Shown: positions 8,184-17,054, numbered from the stretch's first letter. The stretch is 56,129 nucleotides of DNA from Falcatimonas sp. MSJ-15 (GCF_018918265.1 NZ_JAHLQC010000023.1:1-56129); one strand, 5' to 3'. A program made the numbers and translations. Notes: generated by a model not told the origin, from the sequence alone.

Positions 8184-8445
8184 CAATGATTCCTCCAATC
8201 TGCTCTGCGGCATCAATCACATACACCTGAAATCCTAACCGCTTTAACATCTCATGTCTTGCCGCCTGCAGCGGTCTTGGTTTCTTTCCATGTGCCTTCA
8301 GCTCCGCAAATGCTATCCTTCCGTTTGGAAGAAGAATCAGTCTGTCCGGCATTCCATCGTATCCCGGAGATACAAACTTCGGACAGATACCGCCCTTTGC
8401 CTTCACTGCCTGCACCAGTTTCTGTTCAATCTGCTTTTCTCTCAC
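8164..8445 (-). CDS. VRR-NUC domain nuclease
   Basis: This 93-aa single-domain VRR-NUC protein of the PD-(D/E)xK superfamily shows the core PGYDGMPDRLILLPNGRIAF followed by AELKAHGKKPRPLQAARHEM, which supplies the catalytic D, E and K. Members cut or process branched DNA. In phages they usually accompany SNF2 helicases, as here, probably in recombination or replication. The start is GTG at 8445, chosen because GGAGGT lies nine bases upstream; an earlier in-frame start would run through non-coding AT-rich sequence. The stop overlaps the helicase start. Confidence 0.9.
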   Translation of the reverse strand: MREKQIEQKLVQAVKAKGGICPKFVSPGYDGMPDRLILLPNGRIAFAELKAHGKKPRPLQAARHEMLKRLGFQVYVIDAAEQIGGIIDEIQST

Positions 8446-8480
8446 TGCGTTTTCACCTCCAAAATTCACAAGACACAACC

Positions 8481-8593
8481 GACACAGGTATCTCAGAAAA
8501 TTTCTATATGCGTATATGCGTGTATACAGTCTATATATCTGACTATATAAATATAAAAACAATCATTATAGAAATTCTTGTGATACTTGTGTC
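8481..8593. repeat. 27-bp inverted repeat around an AT-rich core; candidate replication origin
   Basis: The left arm is 8481-8508 and the right arm 8567-8593. In opposite orientation both begin with GACACA and end with AATTTCTATA, and nearly all positions agree. The 58-bp core is AT-rich and holds alternating runs such as GCGTATATGCGTGTATAC and TATATAAATATAAAA. The left arm is preceded by another GACACA. The site lies just downstream of the VapE-type primase-helicase gene, where a phage origin would be plausible. No gene is encoded between 8446 and 8670. Confidence 0.5.
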
Positions 8594-8670
8594 TTAGAGT
8601 GCCTGAAAGTCCCTGTTTATAAGGCTTTTTGCAAGTTCACAACCTGTCTGGAATTCACAGGCTGCACAAA

Positions 8671-11001
8671 TCACAACCTCTCGTAAATCCTCTGCCTGCC
8701 ATAGATGGCAAGCTTTCTGATTTTTTCAGTACGCTCCCAACCGTCCACTTTGGTCATGAGGGCGGCTATCGCATAAGAATCGGATGGCTTGAGATCGGAG
8801 AGGTTCCGACAGAAACACTCGCTCCATATTTCCGCATTGCTTACGGTCTTTCTTTGTACCGTACCCTTTGCCGAAGTGCTGTCCGTCAGGAAATTCCTTC
8901 TCTCATACAGATCCATGCTGTTCCAATTATCCGGCAGAAGTGTATTCAGATATTCCTCCACGATGCCCTGACGCTCATCGGTTTCCATCGCATCAATCTG
9001 TTCGCTCAGTGCTTCACTGTTTTCCTGCTCATTCAGGTATAAGGTTTCGCCCTGCCCATACAGGTACTTTGCCTCCGCCCAAAGCTGCACGACTTCTTCA
9101 TCGGTCATGTCCCACGATTTTCTTTTGCTGACACCTGTTACCTTAATAGGCCAGAATCTGCGGTTTCCCGTAATATCACGCAGGAAGCCGGACTCCGAGT
9201 TAGTTGTCCCCACAATGATGCACTGACGGGGATGGCTTTCCACCGTTCTGCCGTAGGACGGACGATAGATGTCATCGGTACGGCTGACAAATGCCTTCAC
9301 GACTTCCACATCGGTTTTTCTTAAACCTGCCAGTTCGCCAAGCTCCAACAGCCAGTAGCCCTGCAGCTTCTCCGCACCGCTTTTATCCTTCATATCCATA
9401 AGGGACAGGCTGTCGGAATAGTAATCCTTGCCCATCTTTGCAAAAATCGTAGACTTGCCGCAGCCCTGGGGTCCTACCAGAACAACGACCGAATCAAACT
9501 TAATGCCAGGCTCGTAGATTCTCGCTACCGCCGCCACAAAAGATTTTCTGGTGGCGGCTCTGACATATGCGGTATCCTTTGCACCAAGACAGTCAATGTA
9601 CAGATTTTCAAGCCGCACCGTTCCGTCCCACTCCGGCAGTGTATCCAGCCATTCACGCAGGGGATGGAAATGCCTGTCCTCTACGACTTTGGTGAATGCT
9701 ACTTCATAATTTCTGCCGGAGAAGGTTTCATAGCGGATATCAATCAGAGCTTTCATCTGTGCGGTATCTGCATCCCGCCAGAAGGTGTTGTCGCAGGGTC
9801 TTGTCCAGGGAACATCGCCTGTGATCTGCACTCTGCCCACCATCTCGTTAAATGCGATATTGGCAAAATCGGGATCATTGTTCAGAATCAGCATTAGGTT
9901 CCACACGCTGTTCTCCAGACACTTGCTTCTTGGCATATAACGCAGACCTGTTTTCCAATCCTCTTTTCCATCAAAATCTGCCGCCGCACTTTTCTGCTTT
10001 TCCTCAAGGATCAGCAGCTTTACCTTATCCTGCGTCATGGCAAATTCGCACATCTGATTGAATGATTTCTTTTCTTCCAGATCACCGAATTTATGGATGC
10101 GCACCAGTTCAAATGCATTGCATAGTCTGCCGCCTGCGGGATCTGTGGCATGATGGCTGTATACGAATTTATCATCATAGATCACCACACCTGCAGAGCC
10201 TTCGCCGGGGATATAATCATATCTGTCGGAAATATTCGCTGTGGGAGAATACACATCTGACAGAAATTCACTGATTGCAAGCTCTATCGGATAATAGGCA
10301 CGACAGAACGCACCCACGATACCTTCTTTTTCAAGCGGGTCTTTCTGCTGCTGTACCTTATGATTTGCAGCTTTGCTTTCCTTCGGTGTCGTTGGCAGCA
10401 GGGAACAGTCCTGCCAGTTCGGATGCTTTTCAAGCACTGTATCCGGATCAAGCCACGCACCCTCAAGCTCACCAAACAGGTACTCTCCGTTTGACGGACA
10501 GGTCGGCCAGTACATCAGCTGGTGTGGGGAAAAGGAGCAAGGATCGAGCATATCCAAAAATCCGTTGTCCGAAGCATAATATCTCGCCGCCGCATTGAAT
10601 TCATCCGGCGTCATATCACGAGTGACAGGAATGATCATTCTCGCCCTCGGATGCTCAGGCGTATGGCTGTGCGTAGTATAGAAACAGCCCTTATTTCCAA
10701 TCTTATCTGCAATATGGTCAAGAAACTCTCTGTCAACGCTGTCCAGGTCATACACCAGCATGGAACGGCACTCCACCTTGTTTGCCTGTCTGCGGTTATC
10801 TCTCAGATGTCCGGCAACGAAGCCGCCCTTGTCCTTGATATCATCACGCTGTTTTTTCGGCAGCTTTGGATATTCCTCTGACGTTTCCGATGTGCGGACA
10901 GGGTTTCTCAGTCTGTCGCACAGCTCATCAAATTTTATGGTCTTATTCGCCCAGAACTTTGCCTGTCTGGAATTTCCGTAGGCTATCTTTAGATCACGCA
11001 T
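8671..11001 (-). CDS. Virulence-associated E (VapE) family primase-helicase
   Basis: This 776-aa phage replication protein has an N-terminal primase-like half with LVYDLDSVDREF and CFYTTHSHTPEHPRARMIIP, suggesting an archaeo-eukaryotic-type primase fold. Its C-terminal VapE helicase half has Walker A VGPQGCGKST near residue 512, a LELGEL Walker B, and the sensor-like IIVGTTNSESGFLRD followed by NRRFWPI. It would unwind and prime phage DNA. The ATG at 11001 follows GGAAGGGAG; the preceding gene's stop is two bases away. It lies in a unit with DUF4406, a zinc-ribbon protein and the Rha regulator. Confidence 0.9.
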   Translation of the reverse strand: MRDLKIAYGNSRQAKFWANKTIKFDELCDRLRNPVRTSETSEEYPKLPKKQRDDIKDKGGFVAGHLRDNRRQANKVECRSMLVYDLDSVDREFLDHIADKIGNKGCFYTTHSHTPEHPRARMIIPVTRDMTPDEFNAAARYYASDNGFLDMLDPCSFSPHQLMYWPTCPSNGEYLFGELEGAWLDPDTVLEKHPNWQDCSLLPTTPKESKAANHKVQQQKDPLEKEGIVGAFCRAYYPIELAISEFLSDVYSPTANISDRYDYIPGEGSAGVVIYDDKFVYSHHATDPAGGRLCNAFELVRIHKFGDLEEKKSFNQMCEFAMTQDKVKLLILEEKQKSAAADFDGKEDWKTGLRYMPRSKCLENSVWNLMLILNNDPDFANIAFNEMVGRVQITGDVPWTRPCDNTFWRDADTAQMKALIDIRYETFSGRNYEVAFTKVVEDRHFHPLREWLDTLPEWDGTVRLENLYIDCLGAKDTAYVRAATRKSFVAAVARIYEPGIKFDSVVVLVGPQGCGKSTIFAKMGKDYYSDSLSLMDMKDKSGAEKLQGYWLLELGELAGLRKTDVEVVKAFVSRTDDIYRPSYGRTVESHPRQCIIVGTTNSESGFLRDITGNRRFWPIKVTGVSKRKSWDMTDEEVVQLWAEAKYLYGQGETLYLNEQENSEALSEQIDAMETDERQGIVEEYLNTLLPDNWNSMDLYERRNFLTDSTSAKGTVQRKTVSNAEIWSECFCRNLSDLKPSDSYAIAALMTKVDGWERTEKIRKLAIYGRQRIYERL

Positions 11002-11003
11002 TT

Positions 11004-11453
11004 TTAAGTCTCTCCCTTCCTGCATTTGATATCCGGCACTTCTTCCAGAGTGCTGTTAAAGTACCGCAGTCGGTAATTCTTTCTTTTGGCTCTCCTGATC
11101 TCAGTATCCATTCCGGTGCTTATCGTTTCACCGAATACCCACACCTCGGCACAATGACTCATGAGTACATTGCCAAAATGCAGTCCAAGCTCCCGTTCCA
11201 CCGGGTCATTGTCATTTAAGAACTGCGGATACAGCAAATGCGGAGCAATGGGGATATACCCATGCTCCACCGCAAAACGGCAGTATTTTCTTGCATTTGC
11301 TGTGTTCTCTTCCACATTTCCGGAGAACGGGGAGCATACATACACGATAGGTCTGTATGCTCTTGCCGCTTTCATCTCATTCTCGATGTTGCTTAATGCA
11401 CCGTAGGTGGTCGGATCAGGATAGCCTTCGCTGTTATACCTGCTCACACCCAA
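11004..11453 (-). CDS. DUF4406 (nucleoside deoxyribosyltransferase-like) protein
   Basis: This 149-aa protein has the DUF4406 signature: YVCSPFSGNVEENTANARKY, HGYIPIAPHLLYPQFL and a C-terminal CAEVWVFGETISTGMDTEI. The fold is related to nucleoside 2-deoxyribosyltransferases and may act on nucleotides, but no reaction is proven for this family. It is common in Firmicutes phages. The start appears to be TTG at 11453, with GGAGG eight bases upstream. It overlaps the zinc-ribbon gene by 20 bases. Confidence 0.85.
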   Translation of the reverse strand: MGVSRYNSEGYPDPTTYGALSNIENEMKAARAYRPIVYVCSPFSGNVEENTANARKYCRFAVEHGYIPIAPHLLYPQFLNDNDPVERELGLHFGNVLMSHCAEVWVFGETISTGMDTEIRRAKRKNYRLRYFNSTLEEVPDIKCRKGET

Positions 11454-11658
11454 AATGCTTTCCTCCCATCATCTTTTCCGTACAGCTACTGCACAAAACT
11501 GCGGTGCTAAACAGATCGATATCACCATCTGCAAACACCTCCGCCAGATCCACCTGCACTTCACAGCCGCACTTGGGGCAGCGGCAGTAAACATTCTCAT
11601 CGTTAATTTCCACAGACACTTCCATCGCATCATTCAGCTGTTCTTTCACATAAAACAT
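11434..11658 (-). CDS. Small zinc-ribbon phage protein
   Basis: This 74-aa protein has two cysteine pairs (CRCPKCGCEV and CSSC) spaced as a zinc ribbon, an acidic middle and no catalytic motif. AGGAGG lies upstream of the ATG. It overlaps DUF4406 and follows Rha by two bases, so it belongs to the early unit. The function is not known; zinc ribbons of this kind usually bind nucleic acid or protein. Confidence 0.7.
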   Translation of the reverse strand: MFYVKEQLNDAMEVSVEINDENVYCRCPKCGCEVQVDLAEVFADGDIDLFSTAVLCSSCTEKMMGGKHFGCEQV

Positions 11659-11660
11659 AA

Positions 11661-12326
11661 TTATTTCTCCTCCTCAATCTTTGCTTTGTACCATTCCAGA
11701 TGGCGTTTTCTGTCCTCATAATTAGGAAAAGCAACAAGCAGTCCTACATCAACTTTCTGCAGTGTTTCCAGCATATCGATCTGCTCCTTATTCAGATATG
11801 GCCGGATGCTTTTACCCTTTTCGATGCCGTTGGCAAGCCTGAACTGCTTTGCCGACATTCCAATCACAATGCGGTTTAACATATCGCACTCATTGCTGAA
11901 GTGGTACGGCTTTGGATTTTCGTGGAGCAGCTTGATATTATCGGTAAGAAGCGGAAACTCCTGTCTTGCAGAAATCAGCGTCTTGATGAAACTCTCCATT
12001 TCGTTGAAACGCTTAATATATGTTTCCTTAAACCTCATTGCTTTCTGTCCCGTATAACCCATGACCAGCATCGTAAAACCATCACGAGTCATCTGGTAAC
12101 AAGGCAGCCGCCTTCCCGTCACATCCTTGTAAAAATCCGAAACAAAGTTATTTTTAATGAACTCTTCACTAAGTCCAGATGTGGGCTCAGTGATTTTTGC
12201 AATATCGCGCAAAACGTGTTTGTGCTGTTTCTCAAAAAATTCAGCCACAAACAGGCTGTCCACTCTTGCAGTGTCATGGGCATCCACAAAAATCCCATAC
12301 TCGTCTTTCGGTATCAGTTCTTTCAT
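11661..12326 (-). CDS. Rha family phage regulatory protein
   Basis: This 221-aa protein shows the Rha domain: DTARVDSLFVAEFFEKQHKH, then VLRDI, a region around NNFVSDFYKDVTGRRLPCYQ, and MTRDGFTMLVMGYTGQKAMRFK. Rha proteins interfere with phage growth in some host backgrounds and are thought to bind DNA. A C-terminal extension (about 120-221) has no clear family. The start at 12326 follows TGGAGT by nine bases; an in-frame ATG at 12341 is less likely. The gene is first in the unit headed by the promoter-like element at 12377-12408, with a hairpin (AAGATGG-CTTC-CCATCTT, 12353-12370) at the transcript's 5' end. Confidence 0.88.
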   Translation of the reverse strand: MKELIPKDEYGIFVDAHDTARVDSLFVAEFFEKQHKHVLRDIAKITEPTSGLSEEFIKNNFVSDFYKDVTGRRLPCYQMTRDGFTMLVMGYTGQKAMRFKETYIKRFNEMESFIKTLISARQEFPLLTDNIKLLHENPKPYHFSNECDMLNRIVIGMSAKQFRLANGIEKGKSIRPYLNKEQIDMLETLQKVDVGLLVAFPNYEDRKRHLEWYKAKIEEEK

Positions 12327-12376
12327 ATGAAGCAACTCCATTTCTTAAAAGTAAGATGGCTTCCCATCTTCTATTC

Positions 12377-12408
12377 CTATAGGCAAAAGAAAGGGTGGCA
12401 ATCCGAAG
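12377..12408 (-). promoter_or_regulatory. Promoter-like element A (CTTCGGAT-N16-GCCTATAG)
   Basis: On the minus strand CTTCGGAT is followed after exactly 16 bases by GCCTATAG. The same two 8-mers with the same 16-base gap occur at 17021-17052 and 17947-17978 while the spacers differ, which is what is expected of a two-box promoter. It lies about 50 bases upstream of the Rha start and just after the terminator of the polymerase unit. The element is probably recognised by an alternative or phage-encoded sigma-like factor. Confidence 0.65.
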
Positions 12409-12418
12409 TACTAACACC

Positions 12419-12459
12419 AAAAATGTCTCCTGCTCACAAAAAGAGCAGGAGACATTTTT
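12419..12459 (-). terminator. Rho-independent terminator of the DNA polymerase unit
   Basis: The arms AAAATGTCTCCTGCTC and GAGCAGGAGACATTTT pair perfectly across a 7-base loop, ending in a T-run on the minus strand. It begins at the polymerase stop codon and lies immediately before promoter-like element A. The A/T flanks allow some function on both strands. Confidence 0.9.
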
Positions 12460-14450
12460 TAATCCTTTTTATAAAATTCGCATTCGTATCCGTCTGCACG
12501 AAGCAGAAGTCCCGGAATCCAGGGCGGTGTTCTTCCCATCTGCTCACAGATGGCATCCACCGATACATCTTTGCTGCATTCGATGATCAGCTCGTCATGT
12601 ACATGGCCGCAGATAAAGCAATGCGACAGCGTCTTCATCGCATACATCAGAATATCCCGGCTGATAGCCTGCACGATATTTTCCACGAACTTTGGACCGT
12701 AACTTTCGATGCGTTCCCATTTCTTCGTGCCGCCGACTCCTTCATAGGTGACTGCTTCACCGCCGAATCGGTTCTCTCCCATGCGAGGTTTTACATAGGA
12801 AAGCTGTCTGCCGGAAGGGAGCTTGATGAAAAGCATCCCGCTCTGATAGATAAAGCGGATGCCATGCGTTTCGGTCGGCACTCTCTTTTTCACAGTTTCC
12901 TTGACACATCGGTCAACTTCCCACCAGAACTTCACGATGTTAGGATTGGAGCTTCGCCACATATCCACCAGCGGCTGCAGCTCATCTTCAGATAGTCCCA
13001 TATCCAATGCTCCCATTGCTTTCAATGCACCGACCGAGCCGCCATAACCGAGTGCCAGCTCTGCGATTTTTCCTTTCTGCCGCAGATGCCCGTTCACTCC
13101 ATGCTTTTCCACAGGCACGCCAAACATAGCCGATGCCGATGCACAATAAATATCTCCATTATTGGCAAAGACCTCACTTCGCCATTTTTCGCCAGCAAGA
13201 CACGAAAGCACTCTCGCTTCAATTGCAGAAAAATCCGACACCACAAATTTCATGCCGGGTCTTGGCACAAAAGCTGTGCGGATCAGCTGGGACAGTGTGT
13301 CCGGTATATCATCGTATAACAGCTCTGCCGCCGTATAGTTTCCGTCCCTGACAAGACCTCGTGCCTGCTCCAAGTCCGGCATATGATTTTGCGGCAGATT
13401 CTGCAGCTGTATGATGCGGCCGGCAAACCTGCCTGTCCTGTTTGCACCATAAAACATGAACATTCCTCTGGCTCTGCCGTCTTCGCAGACTGCATTTTCC
13501 ATTGCCTGATATTTTTTGACCGAAGATTTAGCGAGCTGCTGCCGCAATGTCAGCACTGTTCGAAGCGGCTCCGGTGTTGTTTTCAATACTGCTGCCACTT
13601 CCTTTTTCCCAAGGCTGTCCATTTCCAAACCATTATCTGCAAGCCACTGCTTCATCTGCTGTACCGAATTTGGATTATCAAGATTTGTCAGTTCCTGCAT
13701 TTTTTCCGACAGCTCCGCTTTGGATTTTTTATCAAAAGCAATGGCGTTTTTCACAAGAGTCCTATCCAGCGCAATCCCTCTGTCGTTGATTTCCTGATCG
13801 ATGCGATACTCTTCCCACACAAAATCCGGCACTGGATATTTTTTTAGTCTGTCCTGGATGGACATCTCCACCTCGACATCACGCTTGTTGTACGCCTTGA
13901 AAGTTTCCCATTTCTGTGCATCATGCTCCGGCAGATTTCTTGTCCTGCCGCTGTTGGTTTGTGTCGGCTTGCATGGAACGCAAAAATATCGAATGAGGTC
14001 TTTGCCTTCTTTCAGTTTCTGTTCCGACAGGCCAAGCACAGCCCCGACACCTGCAAGAGACAACGGCAGTCCCATATATGCCGACCATACCATCGAGCAT
14101 CGCCATGCTGAAGGGTCCAGATAATCTCCGACTGTATCCTCATGAATGCTGTAGCTTTCAAAATACTGCGGATAATATCTTTGAAGCCACACTGACAGGC
14201 AGACCCTCTCGAAAGAAGCATTGAATGCCCATTTCAAAACAGAAATGTCCGTCAGTGCTTTGATAATTTCCATCGGCACTGATTCTCCCTGTGCCAGATC
14301 ATAGACCTGCACCTCACCGCCGTTTACTGACACACCGAACAGCAGGATTTCAAATGCAGAGGACTGGGCATATTTATATACACCGCATTTATTCAGATCC
14401 ACATCACTGAAGGTTTCCAAGTCCAAAGATAAACTATTGATTTTTTCCAT
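12459..14450 (-). CDS. Phage DNA polymerase, family A
   Basis: This 663-aa family A polymerase has an N-terminal 3'-5' exonuclease-like domain (SLDLETFSDVDL at about 6-17; DTVGDYLDPSAW; YNKRDVEVEMSIQDRL) and the polymerase domain with motif A VVSDFSAIEARVLSCLAGE near 402, motif B HLRQKGKIAELALGYGGS, and motif C CGHVHDELIIE near 615. It would copy phage DNA. The ATG at 14450 was chosen because AAAGGA is at a proper distance; the GTG nine bases earlier is too close to it. The protein is shorter than bacterial Pol I because the 5'-3' exonuclease is absent. Confidence 0.95.
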   Translation of the reverse strand: MEKINSLSLDLETFSDVDLNKCGVYKYAQSSAFEILLFGVSVNGGEVQVYDLAQGESVPMEIIKALTDISVLKWAFNASFERVCLSVWLQRYYPQYFESYSIHEDTVGDYLDPSAWRCSMVWSAYMGLPLSLAGVGAVLGLSEQKLKEGKDLIRYFCVPCKPTQTNSGRTRNLPEHDAQKWETFKAYNKRDVEVEMSIQDRLKKYPVPDFVWEEYRIDQEINDRGIALDRTLVKNAIAFDKKSKAELSEKMQELTNLDNPNSVQQMKQWLADNGLEMDSLGKKEVAAVLKTTPEPLRTVLTLRQQLAKSSVKKYQAMENAVCEDGRARGMFMFYGANRTGRFAGRIIQLQNLPQNHMPDLEQARGLVRDGNYTAAELLYDDIPDTLSQLIRTAFVPRPGMKFVVSDFSAIEARVLSCLAGEKWRSEVFANNGDIYCASASAMFGVPVEKHGVNGHLRQKGKIAELALGYGGSVGALKAMGALDMGLSEDELQPLVDMWRSSNPNIVKFWWEVDRCVKETVKKRVPTETHGIRFIYQSGMLFIKLPSGRQLSYVKPRMGENRFGGEAVTYEGVGGTKKWERIESYGPKFVENIVQAISRDILMYAMKTLSHCFICGHVHDELIIECSKDVSVDAICEQMGRTPPWIPGLLLRADGYECEFYKKD

Positions 14451-14515
14451 TATCGTCACCGTCCTTTACAGCAAAGCAGACGGCAGAAAACTTCCTGCCG
14501 CCCGCCGTACTCATG

Positions 14516-14698
14516 TTATTTCAGATTTTTCATGCGTTCCTCATGGTATTCCAGATCACGCTGTTCCTTTTCCTGCTCCCGCTTCTCACGTCTGCGGTCA
14601 AAAATAAAGCTCTGGATGGCCGAAACCAGGAATGTGATGCTGAAGCAGAGCCACATTACCAAAAGTGCTGTTGTCAAAACCGTCTGCAGCATTGTCAT
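14516..14698 (-). CDS. Small membrane protein with charged coiled-coil tail
   Basis: This 60-aa protein has one membrane segment (about residues 5-32, VLTTALLVMWLCFSITFLVS) followed by a highly charged helix rich in Arg and Glu (RRREKREQEKEQRDLEYHEE). AGGTG precedes the ATG. It sits between the ssDNA-binding protein and DNA polymerase in the early unit. The function is unknown; it could anchor replication proteins to the membrane. Confidence 0.6.
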   Translation of the reverse strand: MTMLQTVLTTALLVMWLCFSITFLVSAIQSFIFDRRREKREQEKEQRDLEYHEERMKNLK

Positions 14699-14718
14699 AG
14701 ATTTTCACCTGTCCTTTC

Positions 14719-15288
14719 TTATGCGAGGAAATCGTCCTCATCTGCTGTATCTGCAAAATCATCCTCAGCGCGGGACTTGCCGCCAAGAGGTTCGCCATCT
14801 GCAATCTTCTGGAGATTGTTCAGCCCGCAGGCAATGCCCTTGTTGCCATTGGAGTTAAAAGCATAGAAATTGATGGATGCACGACCATACACACCGCTGT
14901 ATACTTCACTGCGGTCAAGAATCGGCTGACGGTCAGCATCTACAATGCCGGGAGCTGTTGCACTGTTGGCATTGATAAAGTAGCTGTCTGCGTAAGCCGC
15001 ATCATCCGGACGCTCCAAATCGCCGTCACGAAGCGGAGTCTTCAGTACCGAAAGTGCAGGCACACTCTTGCCGTTGCCCTTCAGCTTGGATTCGCCCTCG
15101 GTGTAAGCAGCCTGGATTGCTGCCTTGATCTTGTTTACGGTTGCGGTATCACTTTTCGGAATGATGAGGGATACGCTGAACTTCGGAGTGCCTCCGTTGA
15201 TGCTCTTGGCATCCCATACATTGGCATAGCTCCAGCGAGTCTTAGGTCCGGTGATTACTTTGGTCGGGTTCATAAAATTCTTTGACAT
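14719..15288 (-). CDS. DUF2815 single-stranded DNA-binding-like protein
   Basis: This 189-aa protein matches DUF2815, predicted phage ssDNA-binding proteins. Its start is MSKNFMNPTKVITGPKTRWS, with RWSYANVWDAKS, KFSVSLIIPKSD, YSGVYGRASINFYAFN and an acidic tail (EDDFADTADEDDFLA) like the tails of SSB and T7 gp2.5. It would coat ssDNA during replication or recombination, with the acidic tail contacting partners. AAGGAGG lies nine bases upstream of the ATG at 15288. It directly follows the DUF2800 gene, the usual pairing. Confidence 0.88.
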   Translation of the reverse strand: MSKNFMNPTKVITGPKTRWSYANVWDAKSINGGTPKFSVSLIIPKSDTATVNKIKAAIQAAYTEGESKLKGNGKSVPALSVLKTPLRDGDLERPDDAAYADSYFINANSATAPGIVDADRQPILDRSEVYSGVYGRASINFYAFNSNGNKGIACGLNNLQKIADGEPLGGKSRAEDDFADTADEDDFLA

Positions 15289-15289
15289 A

Positions 15290-16417
15290 TCAGTTGTCCT
15301 CCTTAAAATCATTTGCTGCTGTATTCATTGCCGGGCGCTTGTCCGACATAGGTACTAACGTTGGCTTGCCCTGCGGCTTCTCGATCAGACCGCCGAGCAG
15401 TTCTTCAAATTTTGTCTTGCCGAGCAGTTTCGTCATAGCAGTGATGCCCAGAACTTTGTGTTCATATGGGTCATATCCTGCCGACCGCACTTTGTCTGCT
15501 GCGGCGGTTTCATTTACATATCTGCGGTTCGAGCGTCCCTCGACCAGTTTCCAGCCTGCCCACTCTTTTCCGCTGACTGCCTGCTGCAGTGCATATTCCT
15601 TGATGTCTCCTACCCAGGAAACAAGCTCGTCTGCTTTGGAAAGAATGACCTCTATCTCTTCATCTTCCAAGTTGGCAGGCATCTCAAAGTCATAACGGGC
15701 AAGTTCCAGGTTGTACTCTGCTCGCTTCCGGCAGGTGGCTTTTACTTTGCAGAACTGACAGTGGCTTCCGGCTTTGAATTCGCCTTCGCCCTTTGCCGCA
15801 AGCTGTGCGGCAGGGGAAAGCACCTCATCCGCCCACTTAAGCAGTTCTTCTTTTGAAATGGTGTATGTGCTGATGTTGTCCCTTCGCGGCTGGAAGATCG
15901 TCATCGACACCTCGGTGATATCGTAAATTCCATCAAACAGAGCCAAAGCTCCCAATGCGTAACACATCATCTGCGGATTTTTCTCTGCGGAAACAAAAAT
16001 TCCGACTCCGTATTTCATGTCAATAATTGTCAGTGTTTCATCTGCCACAATCACGCAGTCCCCGGTACCGAATCCCTCAGGCACCCACTTGGAAAAGTCC
16101 AGACGCTGTTCTACCAGAACAATAGGGTCTTTGCATTTCTTCCTGGATGCTTCCACCTGTTCCAGCACATACTGTGCATACATATCGGAACAGTCTGCCA
16201 TCTCCTCATCGAAGTAAGTCAGAGATTCGGTTGGGTCTTTGACTGCCTGCCCAAGCGATTTTTTCACTTTAAACTCGCACAAACTGTGTGCGTCCGTTCC
16301 CTGCATGGCAAATTCACTGGATACATCCTTTTCCTTGGCACAAAGGAGTGCTGATGGCGGGCAGGCAATCCACCTGTGACTGGATGATGCTGACAGGACT
16401 GCGTGCTTATCCGGCAT
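15290..16417 (-). CDS. DUF2800 phage protein, Cas4/RecB-like PD-(D/E)xK nuclease
   Basis: This 375-aa protein has the nuclease-like core GTDAHSLCEFKVKK, TGDCVIVADETLTIIDMKYG (catalytic D and DxK) and a cysteine group HCQFCKVKATCRKRA, as in Cas4-like nucleases that hold an iron-sulfur cluster. DUF2800 members pair with DUF2815 ssDNA-binding proteins in phage recombination modules. The ATG at 16417 follows GGAGGT and overlaps the upstream gene by 11 bases. The start LSASSSHRWIACPPSA is typical of the family. Confidence 0.88.
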   Translation of the reverse strand: MPDKHAVLSASSSHRWIACPPSALLCAKEKDVSSEFAMQGTDAHSLCEFKVKKSLGQAVKDPTESLTYFDEEMADCSDMYAQYVLEQVEASRKKCKDPIVLVEQRLDFSKWVPEGFGTGDCVIVADETLTIIDMKYGVGIFVSAEKNPQMMCYALGALALFDGIYDITEVSMTIFQPRRDNISTYTISKEELLKWADEVLSPAAQLAAKGEGEFKAGSHCQFCKVKATCRKRAEYNLELARYDFEMPANLEDEEIEVILSKADELVSWVGDIKEYALQQAVSGKEWAGWKLVEGRSNRRYVNETAAADKVRSAGYDPYEHKVLGITAMTKLLGKTKFEELLGGLIEKPQGKPTLVPMSDKRPAMNTAANDFKEDN

Positions 16418-16772
16418 TTCCCAGCACCTCCGCATCCGCAAGCAGTGCTTTATACTCTGCCGGGTCAACCGCAGAGAGCTTGTCCGCACCATGCTTTTTC
16501 AGAAGCTCTTTGACCTGTTCGGTAAATCCGGCTCTCGACTTATCTGCCAGAACAGCTCTGACTTCTTCCAGCGTCAGTTCCTTTTCCGCAGGCGGCTCTG
16601 GCTCTTTCTTCTTAGCAGCACTATTTTTCGCAGGCTGCTTTTCATTTTCTTTACACTCTTCTGAATTTTCAGATGATTCATCGCTTGCTATCGCATCAGC
16701 AAGAATCTGCAAACTGTCCCCAAGCGAGTGAATATCTTCAATGACATCCAAAAGTATTTTTATCCTGCTCAT
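16407..16772 (-). CDS. Phage hypothetical protein with disordered acidic middle
   Basis: This 121-aa protein has a helical N-terminus (MSRIKILLDVIEDIHSLGDS), a disordered Glu/Lys/Ala/Pro-rich middle (about 30-65) and a C-terminal helical domain, LTLEEVRAVLADKSRAGFTE followed by KELLKKHGADKLS. Similar C-termini occur in small proteins next to DUF2800 genes in prophages. I cannot assign a function. It is the second gene of the unit headed by promoter-like element B. Confidence 0.65.
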   Translation of the reverse strand: MSRIKILLDVIEDIHSLGDSLQILADAIASDESSENSEECKENEKQPAKNSAAKKKEPEPPAEKELTLEEVRAVLADKSRAGFTEQVKELLKKHGADKLSAVDPAEYKALLADAEVLGNAG

Positions 16773-16779
16773 CTTCCTT

Positions 16780-16971
16780 TCAACCTCCTTTGACTTCGTG
16801 TACTTCTACCGACTCAACGCTTTGTCCCGGAGAAAGCAGATATACCGTTGTAAAATCTCCAAAAAGAAAACGGAGAAGTCTCATCGGCAGCCTGCATTCT
16901 GCACCCTCAAGAATGCGACCTTTGGCTTTTTCAGTCGTGACGTTGATACGGATTCTGTGTTTCAATGCCAT
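16780..16971 (-). CDS. Small conserved phage protein, first gene of the polymerase unit
   Basis: This 63-aa protein starts MALKHRIRINVTTEKAKGRI and continues with MRLLRFLFGDFTTVYLLSPG. The start at 16971 is chosen because AAAGGATGG precedes it; the longer frame would begin inside the promoter region. The gene lies about 50 bases downstream of promoter-like element B and seven bases from the next gene. The function is not known. Confidence 0.6.
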   Translation of the reverse strand: MALKHRIRINVTTEKAKGRILEGAECRLPMRLLRFLFGDFTTVYLLSPGQSVESVEVHEVKGG

Positions 16972-17020
16972 ATCGCCACCATCCTTTCTGCAAGAGCAGT
17001 TTCGTTTGTCTCTTACACAC

Positions 17021-17052
17021 CTATAGGCAAAAGGAACATCCACAATCCGAAG
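17021..17052 (-). promoter_or_regulatory. Promoter-like element B (CTTCGGAT-N16-GCCTATAG)
   Basis: This is the second copy of the two-box element, with the same two 8-mers and the same gap of 16. It lies three bases past the stop of the sigma-like gene and about 50 bases before the first gene of the DUF2800/polymerase unit, so it would give that unit its own start. Confidence 0.65.
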
Positions 17053-17054
17053 TA

